Shown piece after piece: positions 8,047 to 16,361 of a stretch of 64,000 nt of DNA. Below the pieces are notes generated by a model that saw nothing but the letters and a program-made list of their open reading frames with translations, ran no database searches and was not told the origin of the DNA. Made by a program: the position numbers and the translations under genes. Source of the stretch: Thiohalomonas denitrificans (GTDB taxonomy: Bacteria; Pseudomonadota; Gammaproteobacteria; Thiohalomonadales; Thiohalomonadaceae); contig NZ_FMWD01000004.1 of NCBI RefSeq assembly GCF_900102855.1, positions 16,430 to 80,429 of the forward strand, in the 5' to 3' direction. Every line of letters begins with the position of its first letter. Position 1 is the stretch's first letter.

Positions 8047-9498
8047 ATGTTTAAGAGCCTCTATGCCCGCCTCGCCTTCGTCCTGGCGCTGCTGCTGATC
8101 GTCGTTGGTGCGGTGGTATCCGCGTTCGCGGTGCAGGCCAGCGCCACCTTTTTGCAGGAACTCGACCAGCGTTTCAACCGGGACCTGGCGCGCCAGTTGC
8201 TCGTGCAACGCAATCTGGTGGGTGCCGACCGTCTCGACGGCGACACCGTCAAGTCGCTGTTCAGCCACTACATGCACGTCAATCCCGCTATCGAGATCTA
8301 CCTGCTCGATAGCGAGGGCACGATCGTGGCCTACGAGGCCCCCCAGATGAAGATCAAGCGCAATCGGGTCGACTTGGCGCCGATCAAACGCTTTCTCGAC
8401 GATGCGCCGCTCCCTATCCTCGGTGACGACCCCCGCCAGACGAACGGCCACAAGGCTTTCTCCGCAGCGGCATTCCCTTTCCGAGGGCCGACCCAGCAGT
8501 ATCTCTACGTCGTGCTCGGCGGCGAATCCTTCTCCTCGGCCAGGAAACTGCTGCAGGAGAGCTATCTGGTCCGTTTCAGCCTGTTTGCGGTCGTCGGCGT
8601 AGTGCTGTTCGGGATCCTCGCCGGAGCGGTGGCCTTTCATCAACTCACGCGCCGTCTTCGAGGCCTCACCAAGGTAATGGACGGCTTTCGCGCCAGCGAC
8701 TTCGATACCACCCGCCAACCCTATATCGTGGGACGCAGCGGGGACGAAATCGATCGCCTCGGCACCACCTTCAACGCGATGGCCGCGCGCATCGAGGAGC
8801 AGGTCGGGGCGCTGGAGGAGAAGGATGTGCTGCGGCGCAACCTGGTGGCCAATGTCTCTCACGACCTGCGCACGCCGCTGGCCTCCCTTCAGGGCTATCT
8901 GGAGACGCTTCAGTTGAAGGCCGGGGAGCTCTCGACCGAGGAATACCAGCGATACCTGGGTGTCGCTCACCGGCAAAGCGAGCGCCTGACCTGTCTGGTG
9001 GAGGAGCTGTTCGAACTCTCCCGTCTCGATGCGAGGGAGGCACTGCCCGAATCGGAACCGGTTGCCCTTGGAGAACTCATCCAGGATGCCGCCCAGAAAT
9101 ACGGGCTGCGTGCCGAGCAGCAGAACCTCACCTTCAGGGCCTCCATCGCACAGGACCTGCCTCCGATTTCCGGCGACGTGGGTCTGCTCGACCGGGTGCT
9201 GGAAAACCTGCTCGGCAATGCCCTGCGTCATACCCCCGAGCAGGGGGAGATAGATATCCACAGCCGCCTTCGTGAGGGCAGGGTCGAGGTCGACGTCGTC
9301 AACACCGGTCCCACCATTCCTGCCGAAGAGCTCCCCCACGTCTTCGAACGCTTTTACCAATCACCCAGCCGGCATCATGGCGGCGCCGGCCTGGGATTGG
9401 CGATCGTCAAGCGTATCGTCGAACTGCACGGCGGCGATGTCGCCGCCGACAGCGCCAATGGCCGGACCCGCTTCACCTTCCACCTGCCGACGGGCTGA
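8047..9498 (+). CDS. Sensor histidine kinase
   Basis: A 483-residue membrane kinase. Transmembrane segment 1 is about residues 8-29, a periplasmic sensor region of about 140 residues follows, and transmembrane segment 2 is about 178-200 (FSLFAVVGVVLFGILAGAVAF). Then come HAMP, HisKA with phospho-acceptor H272 in NVSHDLRTPLASLQGYLE, and HATPase ([35 protein letters not shown]). It lies 24 bases after its response regulator. The sensor region shows no obvious His- or Cys-rich metal site, so the signal is unknown. No strong ribosome site precedes the ATG. Confidence 0.93.
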   Translation: MFKSLYARLAFVLALLLIVVGAVVSAFAVQASATFLQELDQRFNRDLARQLLVQRNLVGADRLDGDTVKSLFSHYMHVNPAIEIYLLDSEGTIVAYEAPQMKIKRNRVDLAPIKRFLDDAPLPILGDDPRQTNGHKAFSAAAFPFRGPTQQYLYVVLGGESFSSARKLLQESYLVRFSLFAVVGVVLFGILAGAVAFHQLTRRLRGLTKVMDGFRASDFDTTRQPYIVGRSGDEIDRLGTTFNAMAARIEEQVGALEEKDVLRRNLVANVSHDLRTPLASLQGYLETLQLKAGELSTEEYQRYLGVAHRQSERLTCLVEELFELSRLDAREALPESEPVALGELIQDAAQKYGLRAEQQNLTFRASIAQDLPPISGDVGLLDRVLENLLGNALRHTPEQGEIDIHSRLREGRVEVDVVNTGPTIPAEELPHVFERFYQSPSRHHGGAGLGLAIVKRIVELHGGDVAADSANGRTRFTFHLPTG

Positions 9499-9526
9499 AT
9501 ACCCTCTCTGCACAAGGGATAGACCG

Positions 9527-9549
9527 TCGCGGCCGAAAGCCGCTCCCAC
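9527..9549 (-). repeat. REP-like palindrome, GTGGGAGCGGC class
   Basis: Read on the minus strand it starts GTGGGAGCGGCTTTCGGCC and ends GCGA, a form very common between Pseudomonas genes. It sits 29 bases after the sensor kinase stop. Confidence 0.7.
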
Positions 9550-9636
9550 AAAACACCCGGACCGCGACGCCGAAGCTGCAATGGCGGGACCGGCATCCTG
9601 CCGCGATAGCCGTCCTCCCTGACGCTGTTACAGAAA

Positions 9637-9663
9637 CGTGATAACTCCGTGAACGGCACGTGA
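9637..9663 (+). promoter_or_regulatory. Three CGTGA direct repeats at 11-bp spacing, candidate response-regulator site
   Basis: CGTGA occurs at 9637-9641, 9648-9652 and 9659-9663, exactly one helical turn apart, 83 bases before the hvfA-like ATG. OmpR-family regulators bind such tandem direct repeats. The nearby regulator at 7312 is the natural candidate; binding is inference. Confidence 0.5.
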
Positions 9664-9687
9664 GACCCGTCACGCATCCTTATCTGC

Positions 9688-9710
9688 AACCGGACGCGAA
9701 TTGTCCGGTT
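9688..9710. promoter_or_regulatory. 8-bp inverted repeat in the hvfA leader
   Basis: AACCGGAC and GTCCGGTT are perfect inverted arms with a 7-base spacer, 35 bases upstream of the start codon. It could be an operator or an mRNA hairpin; there is no T-run, so it is not a terminator. Confidence 0.4.
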
Positions 9711-9745
9711 CACAGAATCGAAATCGACATCACGAGGATGCAGAC

Positions 9746-10054
9746 ATGAACAACATCACCAAACCGATCTCCTTCGCCGCCGGTACCGCCATGGCCTTCG
9801 GCCTTTCCGGGACCGCACTCGGTGCCGTCGACGCCAACCCCTTCAGCGTCGAGGAGTTCGGCGGCCTGCGTATCGCCGAGGCGGGACAGGGTCAGTGCGG
9901 TGGCAAGACCGAGAAGAAAAATGCAGCCGAAGCCAACTGCGGGGCCAAGGAAAAAGCGGCCGCCGAGGCCAACTGCGGTGCCGAAAAGGCCAAGGCCAAG
10001 CCCGTCGTTCGCGAAGCGAGCTGTGGTGAGGCCAAGTGCGGCGCCGGCAAGTAA
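9746..10054 (+). CDS. hvfA: HvfA/bufferin-type Cys-rich RiPP metallophore precursor
   Basis: A 102-residue secreted precursor. A signal peptide (about 1-30, cleavage likely after VDA) is followed by NPFSVEEFGGLRIAEA, a leader-like segment typical of the HvfA family. A low-complexity Lys/Ala/Glu tail then carries five Cys, each before Gly (C51, C65, C77, C93, C98), mostly as E-A-x-C-G. In the known family (Haemophilus HvfA, Caulobacter bufferin) such Cys are converted by a DUF692 enzyme to oxazolone-thioamide or thiooxazole groups that bind copper. The DUF692 and DUF2063 genes follow at once. GAGGA precedes the ATG. The exact modification here is inference. Confidence 0.85.
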   Translation: MNNITKPISFAAGTAMAFGLSGTALGAVDANPFSVEEFGGLRIAEAGQGQCGGKTEKKNAAEANCGAKEKAAAEANCGAEKAKAKPVVREASCGEAKCGAGK

Positions 10055-10064
10055 GGTGAGTACG

Positions 10065-10913
10065 ATGTCCGATCCCACTCGGATGCTGGAAGGTGCCGGC
10101 CTCGGCTTGAGGCGTGCCCTGACGGGCGCGCTGGCCGAGGCGCACCCGGCAAATATCGGCTTTCTGGAGGTCACCCCGGAGAACTGGATGGGGTTGGGCG
10201 GCCGATACGCCCGCGACCTGGCCTTTTTCGCCGAGCAGTGGCCCCTTGCCAGTCACGGGCTTTCGCTCTCCCTCGGCGGCCCCGATCCACTGGACGAGGC
10301 CTTCATCGGAGAGTTGAAAGCGTTCCTCGATACGAATGGTGTGGTGCTCTACTCGGAACATCTCTCCTACTGCACCGACGGGGGCCATCTCTACGACCTG
10401 ATGCCCCTGCCCTTCACCGAGGAGGCGGTGCACCATCTGGCGGGTCGCATCCGCCGTACCCAGGCGATTCTCGAACGGCGCATCGCCGTCGAGAACGTCT
10501 CCTACTACGCGGACCAGTCGGGCGACATGGACGAGGCGGCCTTCGTCACCGCCGTCCTGGAGGAGGCCGACTGCGACCTACTGCTGGACGTCAACAACGC
10601 CTACGTCAACAGCGTCAATCACGGCTACGACCCAGTGAGGTTTATTCACTCTCTGCCGGCCGAACGCATCGCCTATATGCATGTGGCCGGCCACTATCGG
10701 GAGTCTGAAAGGCTCATCATCGACACCCATGGCGCGGCGGTGGTCGACCCTGTCTGGTCTCTGCTGGAAACGGCCTATCGGCACGCCGGGGTTCGACCCA
10801 CCCTGCTGGAGCGAGACTTCAACCTGCCGTCCCTCTCGGAGCTACTGGACGAGTTGGGCACCATCCGCCGACTACAGAATGAGGAAGGGCATGATGAACG
10901 TCGTATCGCCTGA
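10065..10913 (+). CDS. hvfB: DUF692 MNIO-family RiPP-modifying enzyme (HvfB/BufB)
   Basis: A 282-residue multinuclear non-haem iron oxidase of TIM-barrel fold. Conserved segments seen are FLEVTPENWMG, YSEHLSYC, IAVENVSYYA, LLLDVNNAYVN, YMHVAGH and IIDTHG, which supply the His, Glu, Asp and Asn iron ligands of the family. It starts 10 bases after the precursor stop, with AAGGTGAG upstream. Family knowledge: MNIOs use O2 and mixed-valence iron to rearrange precursor Cys. The substrate is presumably the peptide encoded just before it. Confidence 0.92.
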   Translation: MSDPTRMLEGAGLGLRRALTGALAEAHPANIGFLEVTPENWMGLGGRYARDLAFFAEQWPLASHGLSLSLGGPDPLDEAFIGELKAFLDTNGVVLYSEHLSYCTDGGHLYDLMPLPFTEEAVHHLAGRIRRTQAILERRIAVENVSYYADQSGDMDEAAFVTAVLEEADCDLLLDVNNAYVNSVNHGYDPVRFIHSLPAERIAYMHVAGHYRESERLIIDTHGAAVVDPVWSLLETAYRHAGVRPTLLERDFNLPSLSELLDELGTIRRLQNEEGHDERRIA

Positions 10914-11667
10914 CACCACCCTGGCCGAGCGCCAGCGCCGTTTTGCGGCAGCCATTCGCGACCCCGAGCAGGCTACGCCTGCCGATGTCTCCCCACGACG
11001 CATGGCGATCTACCGCGAGCTCTTTTTCAACAATATCCTCGGCGTTCTCGAAGACGCGTTTCTCGCCGTCCGCGCCCGCCTTTCAAAAATCGACTGGGAG
11101 GCGACCGCCAGGCGTTTTTTCACGGAACACTCCAGTACCACCCCCTACTTTCACCGCCTGCCCGGCGAGTTCGCGGCATGGCTCGAGCGGCAACCCGATC
11201 TAGCCCCGCCCTACCTGGCAGAGTTGGCCCGGTACGAATGGTCGCAACTCCACCTGGCGCTGTCGCCGGCACCGGCGCTTCCCGAAGCCCTGGCACCGAA
11301 CGGCGATCTGCTGGCCGGCGCACCGGTATTGGCACCTTTGTTCCGCCTGGCCCCTTATCGTTACCCGGTTCACCGGATGTGTGAGGGGGAGTCGCTGCAG
11401 GACGAGGAGCCTGCCCGGCTGCTGCTCTGGCGCGACAGCAACGAACAGGTCCGAACCCTGGCGCTGAGCCCGACCAGCGCCCGACTGATCGAGCTGATTA
11501 CCGCGTCTCCTCACCTCAGCGGCCGTCGGCTGCTGCTGTGCCTGGCCGGCGAAATGAATCACCCCGAACCCGAGCGTCTGGTCGAACAGGGTTGGGCGCT
11601 TTTGGAGCAATTGCGTGAAAAAGGGGTGCTCGCCGGTACACAGCCGGCCACCCAAGGAGGTGCATGA
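10891..11667 (+). CDS. hvfC: DUF2063 partner protein (HvfC/BufC)
   Basis: A 258-residue protein. The N-terminal DUF2063 domain (about 8-100) has ERQRRFAAAIRDP, RRMAIYRELFFNNI and VLEDAFLAVRARL. Partner proteins of this family bind the precursor leader and form a complex with the MNIO. The C-terminal half (about 130-250) is a second domain typical of the longer HvfC type. It overlaps hvfB by 23 bases. Two adjacent ATG codons (10891 and 10894) are possible starts; GAGGAAGGG lies just before them. Confidence 0.88.
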   Translation: MMNVVSPDTTLAERQRRFAAAIRDPEQATPADVSPRRMAIYRELFFNNILGVLEDAFLAVRARLSKIDWEATARRFFTEHSSTTPYFHRLPGEFAAWLERQPDLAPPYLAELARYEWSQLHLALSPAPALPEALAPNGDLLAGAPVLAPLFRLAPYRYPVHRMCEGESLQDEEPARLLLWRDSNEQVRTLALSPTSARLIELITASPHLSGRRLLLCLAGEMNHPEPERLVEQGWALLEQLREKGVLAGTQPATQGGA

Positions 11668-12260
11668 TGCAACCGTTGCAAAGGGCCCACCAGCTGCTGG
11701 ATGAGACCCGACATCTGGACTTTCTGGCGCCGCTGGCGCTACGCCTCTATCTGGCGCCGGTCTTCTGGATGGCGGGAACCCAAAAGATCAGCCATATGGA
11801 GGGCACCATCGCCTGGTTCGGCAATCCCGACTGGGGACTGGGCCTGCCGTTTCCCACCCTCATGGCCTGGCTGGCGGCCCTTTCCGAAACCGGCGGGGCA
11901 GTAGCGCTGGTGCTGGGCCTGGCAGTGCGCTGGGCCACCATTCCATTGATGGTGACCATGGCCGTGGCCGCGCTCACCGTGCACTGGGAGAACGGCTGGC
12001 TGGCGATTGCCGAGAGCGGTACCGAGGCGTCACAGCGTCTTTCGGGCCTGCTCGAGTGGCTGGCTGCCGAGCACCCCGGGCGCCATGAGTTCGTTACCGA
12101 ACTCGGCAGACCGGTTGTACTCAATAATGGTATCGAATTCGCCGCCACCTACTTCATCATGCTGCTGACGCTGTTCTTCATCGGCGGCGGACGCTACCTG
12201 AGCGTTGATTACTGGCTACGCCGACGCTTCATGACCCGAGGAAATCGTTATGCTGATTAA
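11664..12260 (+). CDS. DoxX-family membrane protein of the metallophore operon
   Basis: A 198-residue inner-membrane protein with four hydrophobic segments (about 22-38, 68-88, 90-108, 150-172). The DoxX signature [19 protein letters not shown] is at residues 24-42. DoxX proteins often accompany DUF692/DUF2063 pairs (HvfD position) but their role is not settled; a redox or quinone link is suspected. ATGATG overlaps the hvfC stop by four bases, and its own end overlaps msrP by 11 bases, so the five genes are one transcript. Confidence 0.85.
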   Translation: MMQPLQRAHQLLDETRHLDFLAPLALRLYLAPVFWMAGTQKISHMEGTIAWFGNPDWGLGLPFPTLMAWLAALSETGGAVALVLGLAVRWATIPLMVTMAVAALTVHWENGWLAIAESGTEASQRLSGLLEWLAAEHPGRHEFVTELGRPVVLNNGIEFAATYFIMLLTLFFIGGGRYLSVDYWLRRRFMTRGNRYAD

Positions 12261-13215
12261 ACAACCGAACGCGATCCGCTCCTCGGAGATCACCCCCGAA
12301 TCGGTCTACCGGGAGCGCCGCCGTTTCCTGAAACTGGGCGCCGCCGGCGCCATCGGCGCGCTCGCCTTACCGGCACAGGCCGGTCTCTTCGGCGGCGGTG
12401 ATGAGAGACCGCCGGGAGAACCGGATTTCCCCGGTCTGAAACAGAGCCGCTTCAGTGTCGACGAACCGCCGACCTCCTGGGAGTCGGTCACGACCTACAA
12501 CAATTTCTACGAATTCGGCACCGGTAAAGAAGACCCGGCCGAAAACGCCCACACCCTGGTGACCGACCCCTGGTCGGTCACGGTGGAGGGCGAGGTGGAG
12601 AAGCCCGGCAGCTACACCTTCGAGGACCTGCTAAAGCCCCACACGCTCGAGGAGCGCGTCTATCGGATGCGCTGCGTCGAGGGCTGGTCGATGGTGATTC
12701 CGTGGGTCGGTTTTCCCCTTGCCAACTTGATCCGGCGCCTGGGACCGACGTCACGCGCCAAATACGTCGAGTTCACCACGCTCCACGATCCGCAGCAGAT
12801 GCCCGGACAGCGCCGCACCGTACTCGACTGGCCCTACGTCGAGGCGCTGCGCATCGACGAGGCGATGCATCCGCTCACCCTAATGGCGGTAGGCCTCTAC
12901 GGTCGGGAACTGCCCAACCAGAACGGGGCCCCTTTACGACTGGTCGTACCCTGGAAGTACGGTTTCAAGAGCATCAAATCCATCGTCCGGATCCGCCTCA
13001 CCGAAAAGCAGCCGCAGAACACCTGGAACGAAATGGCGCCCCACGAGTACGGCTTCTACGCCAACGTCAACCCGGCGGTCTCCCATCCACGCTGGAGCCA
13101 GGCGCGCGAGCGGCGCATCGGCGAGTTCCTGAAACGGGATACCCTGCCGTTCAACGGCTATGCCGAACAGGTGGCGCACCTTTACAAGGGGATGGACCTG
13201 GAGCGGTTCTACTAG
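12250..13215 (+). CDS. msrP: Protein-methionine-sulfoxide reductase catalytic subunit MsrP
   Basis: A 321-residue periplasmic molybdoenzyme (YedY). The Tat signal has R24-R25-F-L-K-L and a hydrophobic [15 protein letters not shown]142 in [10 protein letters not shown] is the Mo-molybdopterin ligand. Also seen are [23 protein letters not shown] and [11 protein letters not shown]. MsrP repairs oxidised Met residues in periplasmic proteins, taking electrons from MsrQ. It is translationally coupled to the DoxX gene upstream (11-base overlap; GAGGAAAT before the ATG), which links envelope oxidative repair to the metallophore genes. Confidence 0.97.
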   Translation: MLIKQPNAIRSSEITPESVYRERRRFLKLGAAGAIGALALPAQAGLFGGGDERPPGEPDFPGLKQSRFSVDEPPTSWESVTTYNNFYEFGTGKEDPAENAHTLVTDPWSVTVEGEVEKPGSYTFEDLLKPHTLEERVYRMRCVEGWSMVIPWVGFPLANLIRRLGPTSRAKYVEFTTLHDPQQMPGQRRTVLDWPYVEALRIDEAMHPLTLMAVGLYGRELPNQNGAPLRLVVPWKYGFKSIKSIVRIRLTEKQPQNTWNEMAPHEYGFYANVNPAVSHPRWSQARERRIGEFLKRDTLPFNGYAEQVAHLYKGMDLERFY

Positions 13216-13223
13216 CCGTCATG

Positions 13224-13545
13224 AACGTGCCCTCCGCTGTCATTACGAACACTACCCGCCGCTGCGCGGCTTCGAAACAAACGACGAACTTTCAGCGGTC
13301 ATTGCGAGCTCGTCTGCGGGCTGCAGGCTCTCAGGTTGATGCCGGAGACACCCTGCTAATCCAAGTGTGCGAAGCAATCTCGCCGCTGTGGAACAGGAGA
13401 CTGCTTCGTCGCCGGGGCTCCTCCTGATGAACTTGCCTTCCCCTGCTGTCATTACGAGGAGCCCCGGCGACGAAGTAATCTCCTGCTCCCAATACCCTGG
13501 ATTGCCGCGTCGCTGGGGCTCCTCGCAATGACGGCTAAACGTTCG
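13224..13545. repeat. Composite TCATTGCGAGGAGCC-type dispersed repeat between msrP and msrQ
   Basis: Several inverted arms are present: GTCATTACGAGGAGCCCCGG near 13449, its inverse GGGCTCCTCGCAATGAC at 13516-13532, and GCTCCTCCTGATGAACTTG near 13417. A closely related composite lies at 47396-47720. The element accounts for the whole gap between msrP and msrQ, which are usually adjacent or overlapping, and it runs over the msrQ start. Confidence 0.75.
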
Positions 13546-14178
13546 TCAATGCGGGCCCGCGCCGCAGGGAGTACGGTTCGCAAAGACCCCATTCCCCGGA
13601 TCAAGGCCCTGGTGTTTCCGGCCGCCCTGCTGCCTGCGCTCTACCTTTGGTTTGCCACCTTGACCGGCAACCTGGGCGCCAATCCCATCGAGGCCCTGAT
13701 CCGCGGTCACGGCGACTGGGCGCTGCGCTTTCTGCTGCTGACGCTGGCCATCACGCCGCTACGCCGCCTGAGCCGATGGGGCGGCATCATGCGCTTTCGA
13801 CGCATGCTTGGGCTCTTCGCCTTCTTCTACGCCACCATTCACCTGCTCGGCTACCTGGTACTGGACCAGTTTTTCGCCTGGGGGGCGATCGTGGAGGACA
13901 TCATCGAGCGGCCCTTCATCACCGTGGGCATGGCCGCCTGTGTCCTTCTTGTCCCTCTGGCGATCACCTCCACCCGCAAGATGCAGCGTCGGCTCGGCGG
14001 TCGGCGCTGGCTGCGACTGCACCGACTCGTCTACCCCGCCGCGGCACTGGCGGTGCTGCACTTCTACCTGATGGTCAAGGCCGATACCCGCGAACCGCTC
14101 ATCTATGCCTTCCTGCTTGCGATTTTGCTGCTCATGCGGCTACCTCCTGTGGCCTGGGCAATCACCCGCAAGCCTTGA
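13528..14178 (+). CDS. msrQ: Haem-binding membrane subunit MsrQ
   Basis: A 216-residue inner-membrane b-type haem protein (YedZ family) with about six transmembrane helices. Conserved His-bearing segments are ALIRGHGDWALRFLLLTLAITPLRR, FFYATIHLLGYLV and LRLHRLVYPAAALAVLHF. It passes electrons from quinol or flavin to MsrP. The start is uncertain: ATG 13528 lies inside an intergenic repeat and ATG 13549 is also in frame; neither has a good ribosome site. The 312-base repeat-filled gap from msrP is unusual. Confidence 0.93.
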   Translation: MTAKRSSMRARAAGSTVRKDPIPRIKALVFPAALLPALYLWFATLTGNLGANPIEALIRGHGDWALRFLLLTLAITPLRRLSRWGGIMRFRRMLGLFAFFYATIHLLGYLVLDQFFAWGAIVEDIIERPFITVGMAACVLLVPLAITSTRKMQRRLGGRRWLRLHRLVYPAAALAVLHFYLMVKADTREPLIYAFLLAILLLMRLPPVAWAITRKP

Positions 14179-14213
14179 ACCCGACACACTGCGAAGCCAT
14201 ACAGGGGTTGTAC

Positions 14214-14238
14214 ACGCCTTGTTAGGCGTCTATTCTTT
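14214..14238 (+). terminator. Weak terminator-like hairpin after msrQ
   Basis: ACGCCT-TGTT-AGGCGT is a perfect 6-bp stem with a 4-base loop, followed by the T-rich CTATTCTTT. It lies 36 bases after the msrQ stop. Confidence 0.4.
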
Positions 14239-14361
14239 AGCGTATTGCTCAGGTAAACAAGCCTAACCCGGAAAAAGCCTCTACACTTGAGCGGATAAGC
14301 CGTCGCGCCGCGACTTTTTGGCACCGGAAACAAGAACCGCAAACGGAAAAGGAGTAGCAAG

Positions 14362-14943
14362 ATGAAGCATGAACTGCCGGATCTCCCCTACCCGAAGGAT
14401 GCACTGGAGCCGCATATCTCAGCCGAGACGCTGGATTATCACCACGATAAGCATCACCAGACCTACGTTACCAAGCTGAACGGGCTGATCGAGGGCAGCA
14501 AGTTTGAGAACGCCTCCCTGGAAGAGATCATCAAGGAAGCCGACGGCAAGATCTTCAATAACGGCGCCCAGGTCTGGAACCACACGTTCTACTGGAACTG
14601 CATGAGCCCGAACGGCGGCGGCGAACCCTCCGGCGATCTGGCCGAAGCCATGACCAAGGCCTTTGGCTCCTTTGCAGAGTTCAAGACGAAATTCAGCGAC
14701 ATGGGCGCAAACAATTTCGGATCCGGCTGGACCTGGCTGGTGAAGAACAGTGACGGGTCCGTGGAAATCGTCAATACCTCGAACGCCGGTAATCCGCTCC
14801 GGGACGGCAAGACCCCGTTGATGACCTGCGATGTGTGGGAGCACGCCTACTACATCGATTATCGCAATGCCCGTCCCAAGTATCTGGAAGCATTCTGGAA
14901 CGTCGTAAACTGGGACTTTGCCGCTCAGAACTTCGGAGGCTGA
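14362..14943 (+). CDS. sodB: Iron superoxide dismutase
   Basis: A 193-residue cytosolic Fe/Mn-type SOD of standard length. Metal ligands are in LDYHHDKHHQTYV (His27), VWNHTFYWN (His about 74) and TCDVWEHAYYIDY (Asp and His about 157 and 161). MGANNFGSGWTWLV and the SPNGGGEP loop fit the iron form. AAAAGGAG precedes the ATG. It stands alone between msrQ and argD on the same strand. Its closeness to msrPQ adds to an oxidative-stress neighbourhood, though a promoter of its own is likely in the 183-base gap. Confidence 0.96.
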   Translation: MKHELPDLPYPKDALEPHISAETLDYHHDKHHQTYVTKLNGLIEGSKFENASLEEIIKEADGKIFNNGAQVWNHTFYWNCMSPNGGGEPSGDLAEAMTKAFGSFAEFKTKFSDMGANNFGSGWTWLVKNSDGSVEIVNTSNAGNPLRDGKTPLMTCDVWEHAYYIDYRNARPKYLEAFWNVVNWDFAAQNFGG

Positions 14944-14995
14944 GGGTCGTGTTCGCGGCGGAGGTCCATCCGCCCCTGCGCGATGCGACCAGCCA

Positions 14996-15022
14996 TCGTT
15001 ACGGGGGCACGCCTCCTGCCGG
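14996..15022. repeat. Half-site of the 1-396 hairpin repeat
   Basis: The CGTTACGGGGGCACGCCTCCTGCC stretch matches the right arm of the array unit with a few changes; no left arm is adjacent. Confidence 0.5.
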
Positions 15023-15116
15023 GAACAGTGTACTGTTGCATGCTGCGGTTTTTGGGTAAACGGGCGACAGTTGCCCTGCCCTGAACGACTCGATATGATC
15101 ACCGGTTCGGTGGAAC

Positions 15117-15150
15117 GGCAGTCTCATCCCGAGACTGCCTTTTGCGTTTT
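15117..15150 (+). terminator. Strong hairpin with T-tract just upstream of argD
   Basis: GGCAGTCTC and GAGACTGCC form a perfect 9-bp stem with a 5-base loop (15117-15139), then TTTTGCGTTTT. It may end sodB transcription. It lies only 14 bases before argD, so it could also act as an attenuator in the argD leader. Confidence 0.6.
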
Positions 15151-15163
15151 AGGGAACGTGGAA

Positions 15164-16360
15164 ATGGCTGACGTAACGATGTCGACCTATGCCCGGCTCC
15201 CCGTGGCTTTCGAGCGCGGAGAGGGGCCGTATCTTTGGGATGGTGAAGGCAACCAGTACCTCGACGCGGTAAGCGGCATTGCCGTCTGCGGATTGGGGCA
15301 TGCTCACCCGGCAGTCACCCGGGCCATCTGCGAGCAGGCGGGCCGGCTGGTTCACACCTCCAATCTGTACCGCATCGAAAAGCAGGAACAGCTCGCTCAA
15401 CGGCTTTGTGCCTACGCGAGTATGGACCGCGTGTTCTTTGCCAATTCAGGCGCCGAGGCCAATGAAGCGGCGATCAAACTCGCTCGTCTGTATGGCCACA
15501 AGCGGGGAATCGACAGCCCGACAGTCATCGTGGCTGAAGGCAGTTTCCACGGCCGTACACTCGCCACCCTCTCAGCCACCGGAAACCGCAAAGTGCAGGC
15601 CGGTTTCGAGCCCCTGGTCAAGGGTTTCGCGCGTGTGCCCTACAACGACGTCGAGGCGGTACGCCATGCCGCCAAACTGAATCCCGAGGTGGTCGCCGTT
15701 CTGGTGGAACCGATCCAGGGTGAAAGCGGCATCAACCAGCCGGACCCGGAATACCTGGCCCAACTGCGCACGGTCTGCGACGAAAACGGCTGGCTGCTAA
15801 TGCTGGACGAGATCCAGACCGGCATGGGACGCACCGGCAAGCCGTTCGCCTGGCAGCATGGCAACGCCGCTCCGGATGTGGTCACTGTCGCCAAGGCGCT
15901 CGGCAATGGCGTTCCCATTGGCGCCTGCATGGCGCGCGGCCACGCGGCGGACCTGTTCCAGCCGGGAAACCACGGCTCCACCTTCGGCGGCAACCCGCTT
16001 GCCTGTGCAGCCGCACTGGCGGTAGTGGAAATCCTCGAATTCGAAGGACTGGCAGAGCGCGCAGGCAAACTGGGACAGCGCATGCGGAAAGGTTTCGAGG
16101 CGCGGCTCGGGATACTTGATCCCGTCACCGAAATCCGCGGTCAGGGTCTGATGATTGGCATCGAACTGGATCGTCCCTGCGGCGAACTGGTGAAGCAGGC
16201 ACTCGCAAAGGGCCTGCTGATCAATGTTGCAGCTGAGAAGGTGGTTCGGCTTCTGCCTCCGCTGATCATCAATGAGTCACAGGCCGATCGCATTGTCGAA
16301 GAAGTCAGCGGACTGATCGAGGCATTCGTGTCGGAGCCGAAAGCGACGGAGACCAAGTGA
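15164..16360 (+). CDS. argD: Acetylornithine aminotransferase
   Basis: A 398-residue PLP aminotransferase of class III. Seen: [50 protein letters not shown] and [14 protein letters not shown] (PLP lysine in the AKA segment), then [17 protein letters not shown]. It converts N-acetylglutamate semialdehyde to N-acetylornithine in arginine synthesis and may also serve lysine synthesis (DapC). The start at 15164 has AGGGA eight bases upstream. argF begins two bases after its stop, so the two form an operon. Confidence 0.95.
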   Translation: MADVTMSTYARLPVAFERGEGPYLWDGEGNQYLDAVSGIAVCGLGHAHPAVTRAICEQAGRLVHTSNLYRIEKQEQLAQRLCAYASMDRVFFANSGAEANEAAIKLARLYGHKRGIDSPTVIVAEGSFHGRTLATLSATGNRKVQAGFEPLVKGFARVPYNDVEAVRHAAKLNPEVVAVLVEPIQGESGINQPDPEYLAQLRTVCDENGWLLMLDEIQTGMGRTGKPFAWQHGNAAPDVVTVAKALGNGVPIGACMARGHAADLFQPGNHGSTFGGNPLACAAALAVVEILEFEGLAERAGKLGQRMRKGFEARLGILDPVTEIRGQGLMIGIELDRPCGELVKQALAKGLLINVAAEKVVRLLPPLIINESQADRIVEEVSGLIEAFVSEPKATETK

Positions 16361-16361
16361 T

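Noticed and set aside
7375-9360. A 661-codon open frame on the minus strand
   Set aside because: It lies wholly antisense to the response regulator and kinase, whose domains are complete; a high-GC shadow.
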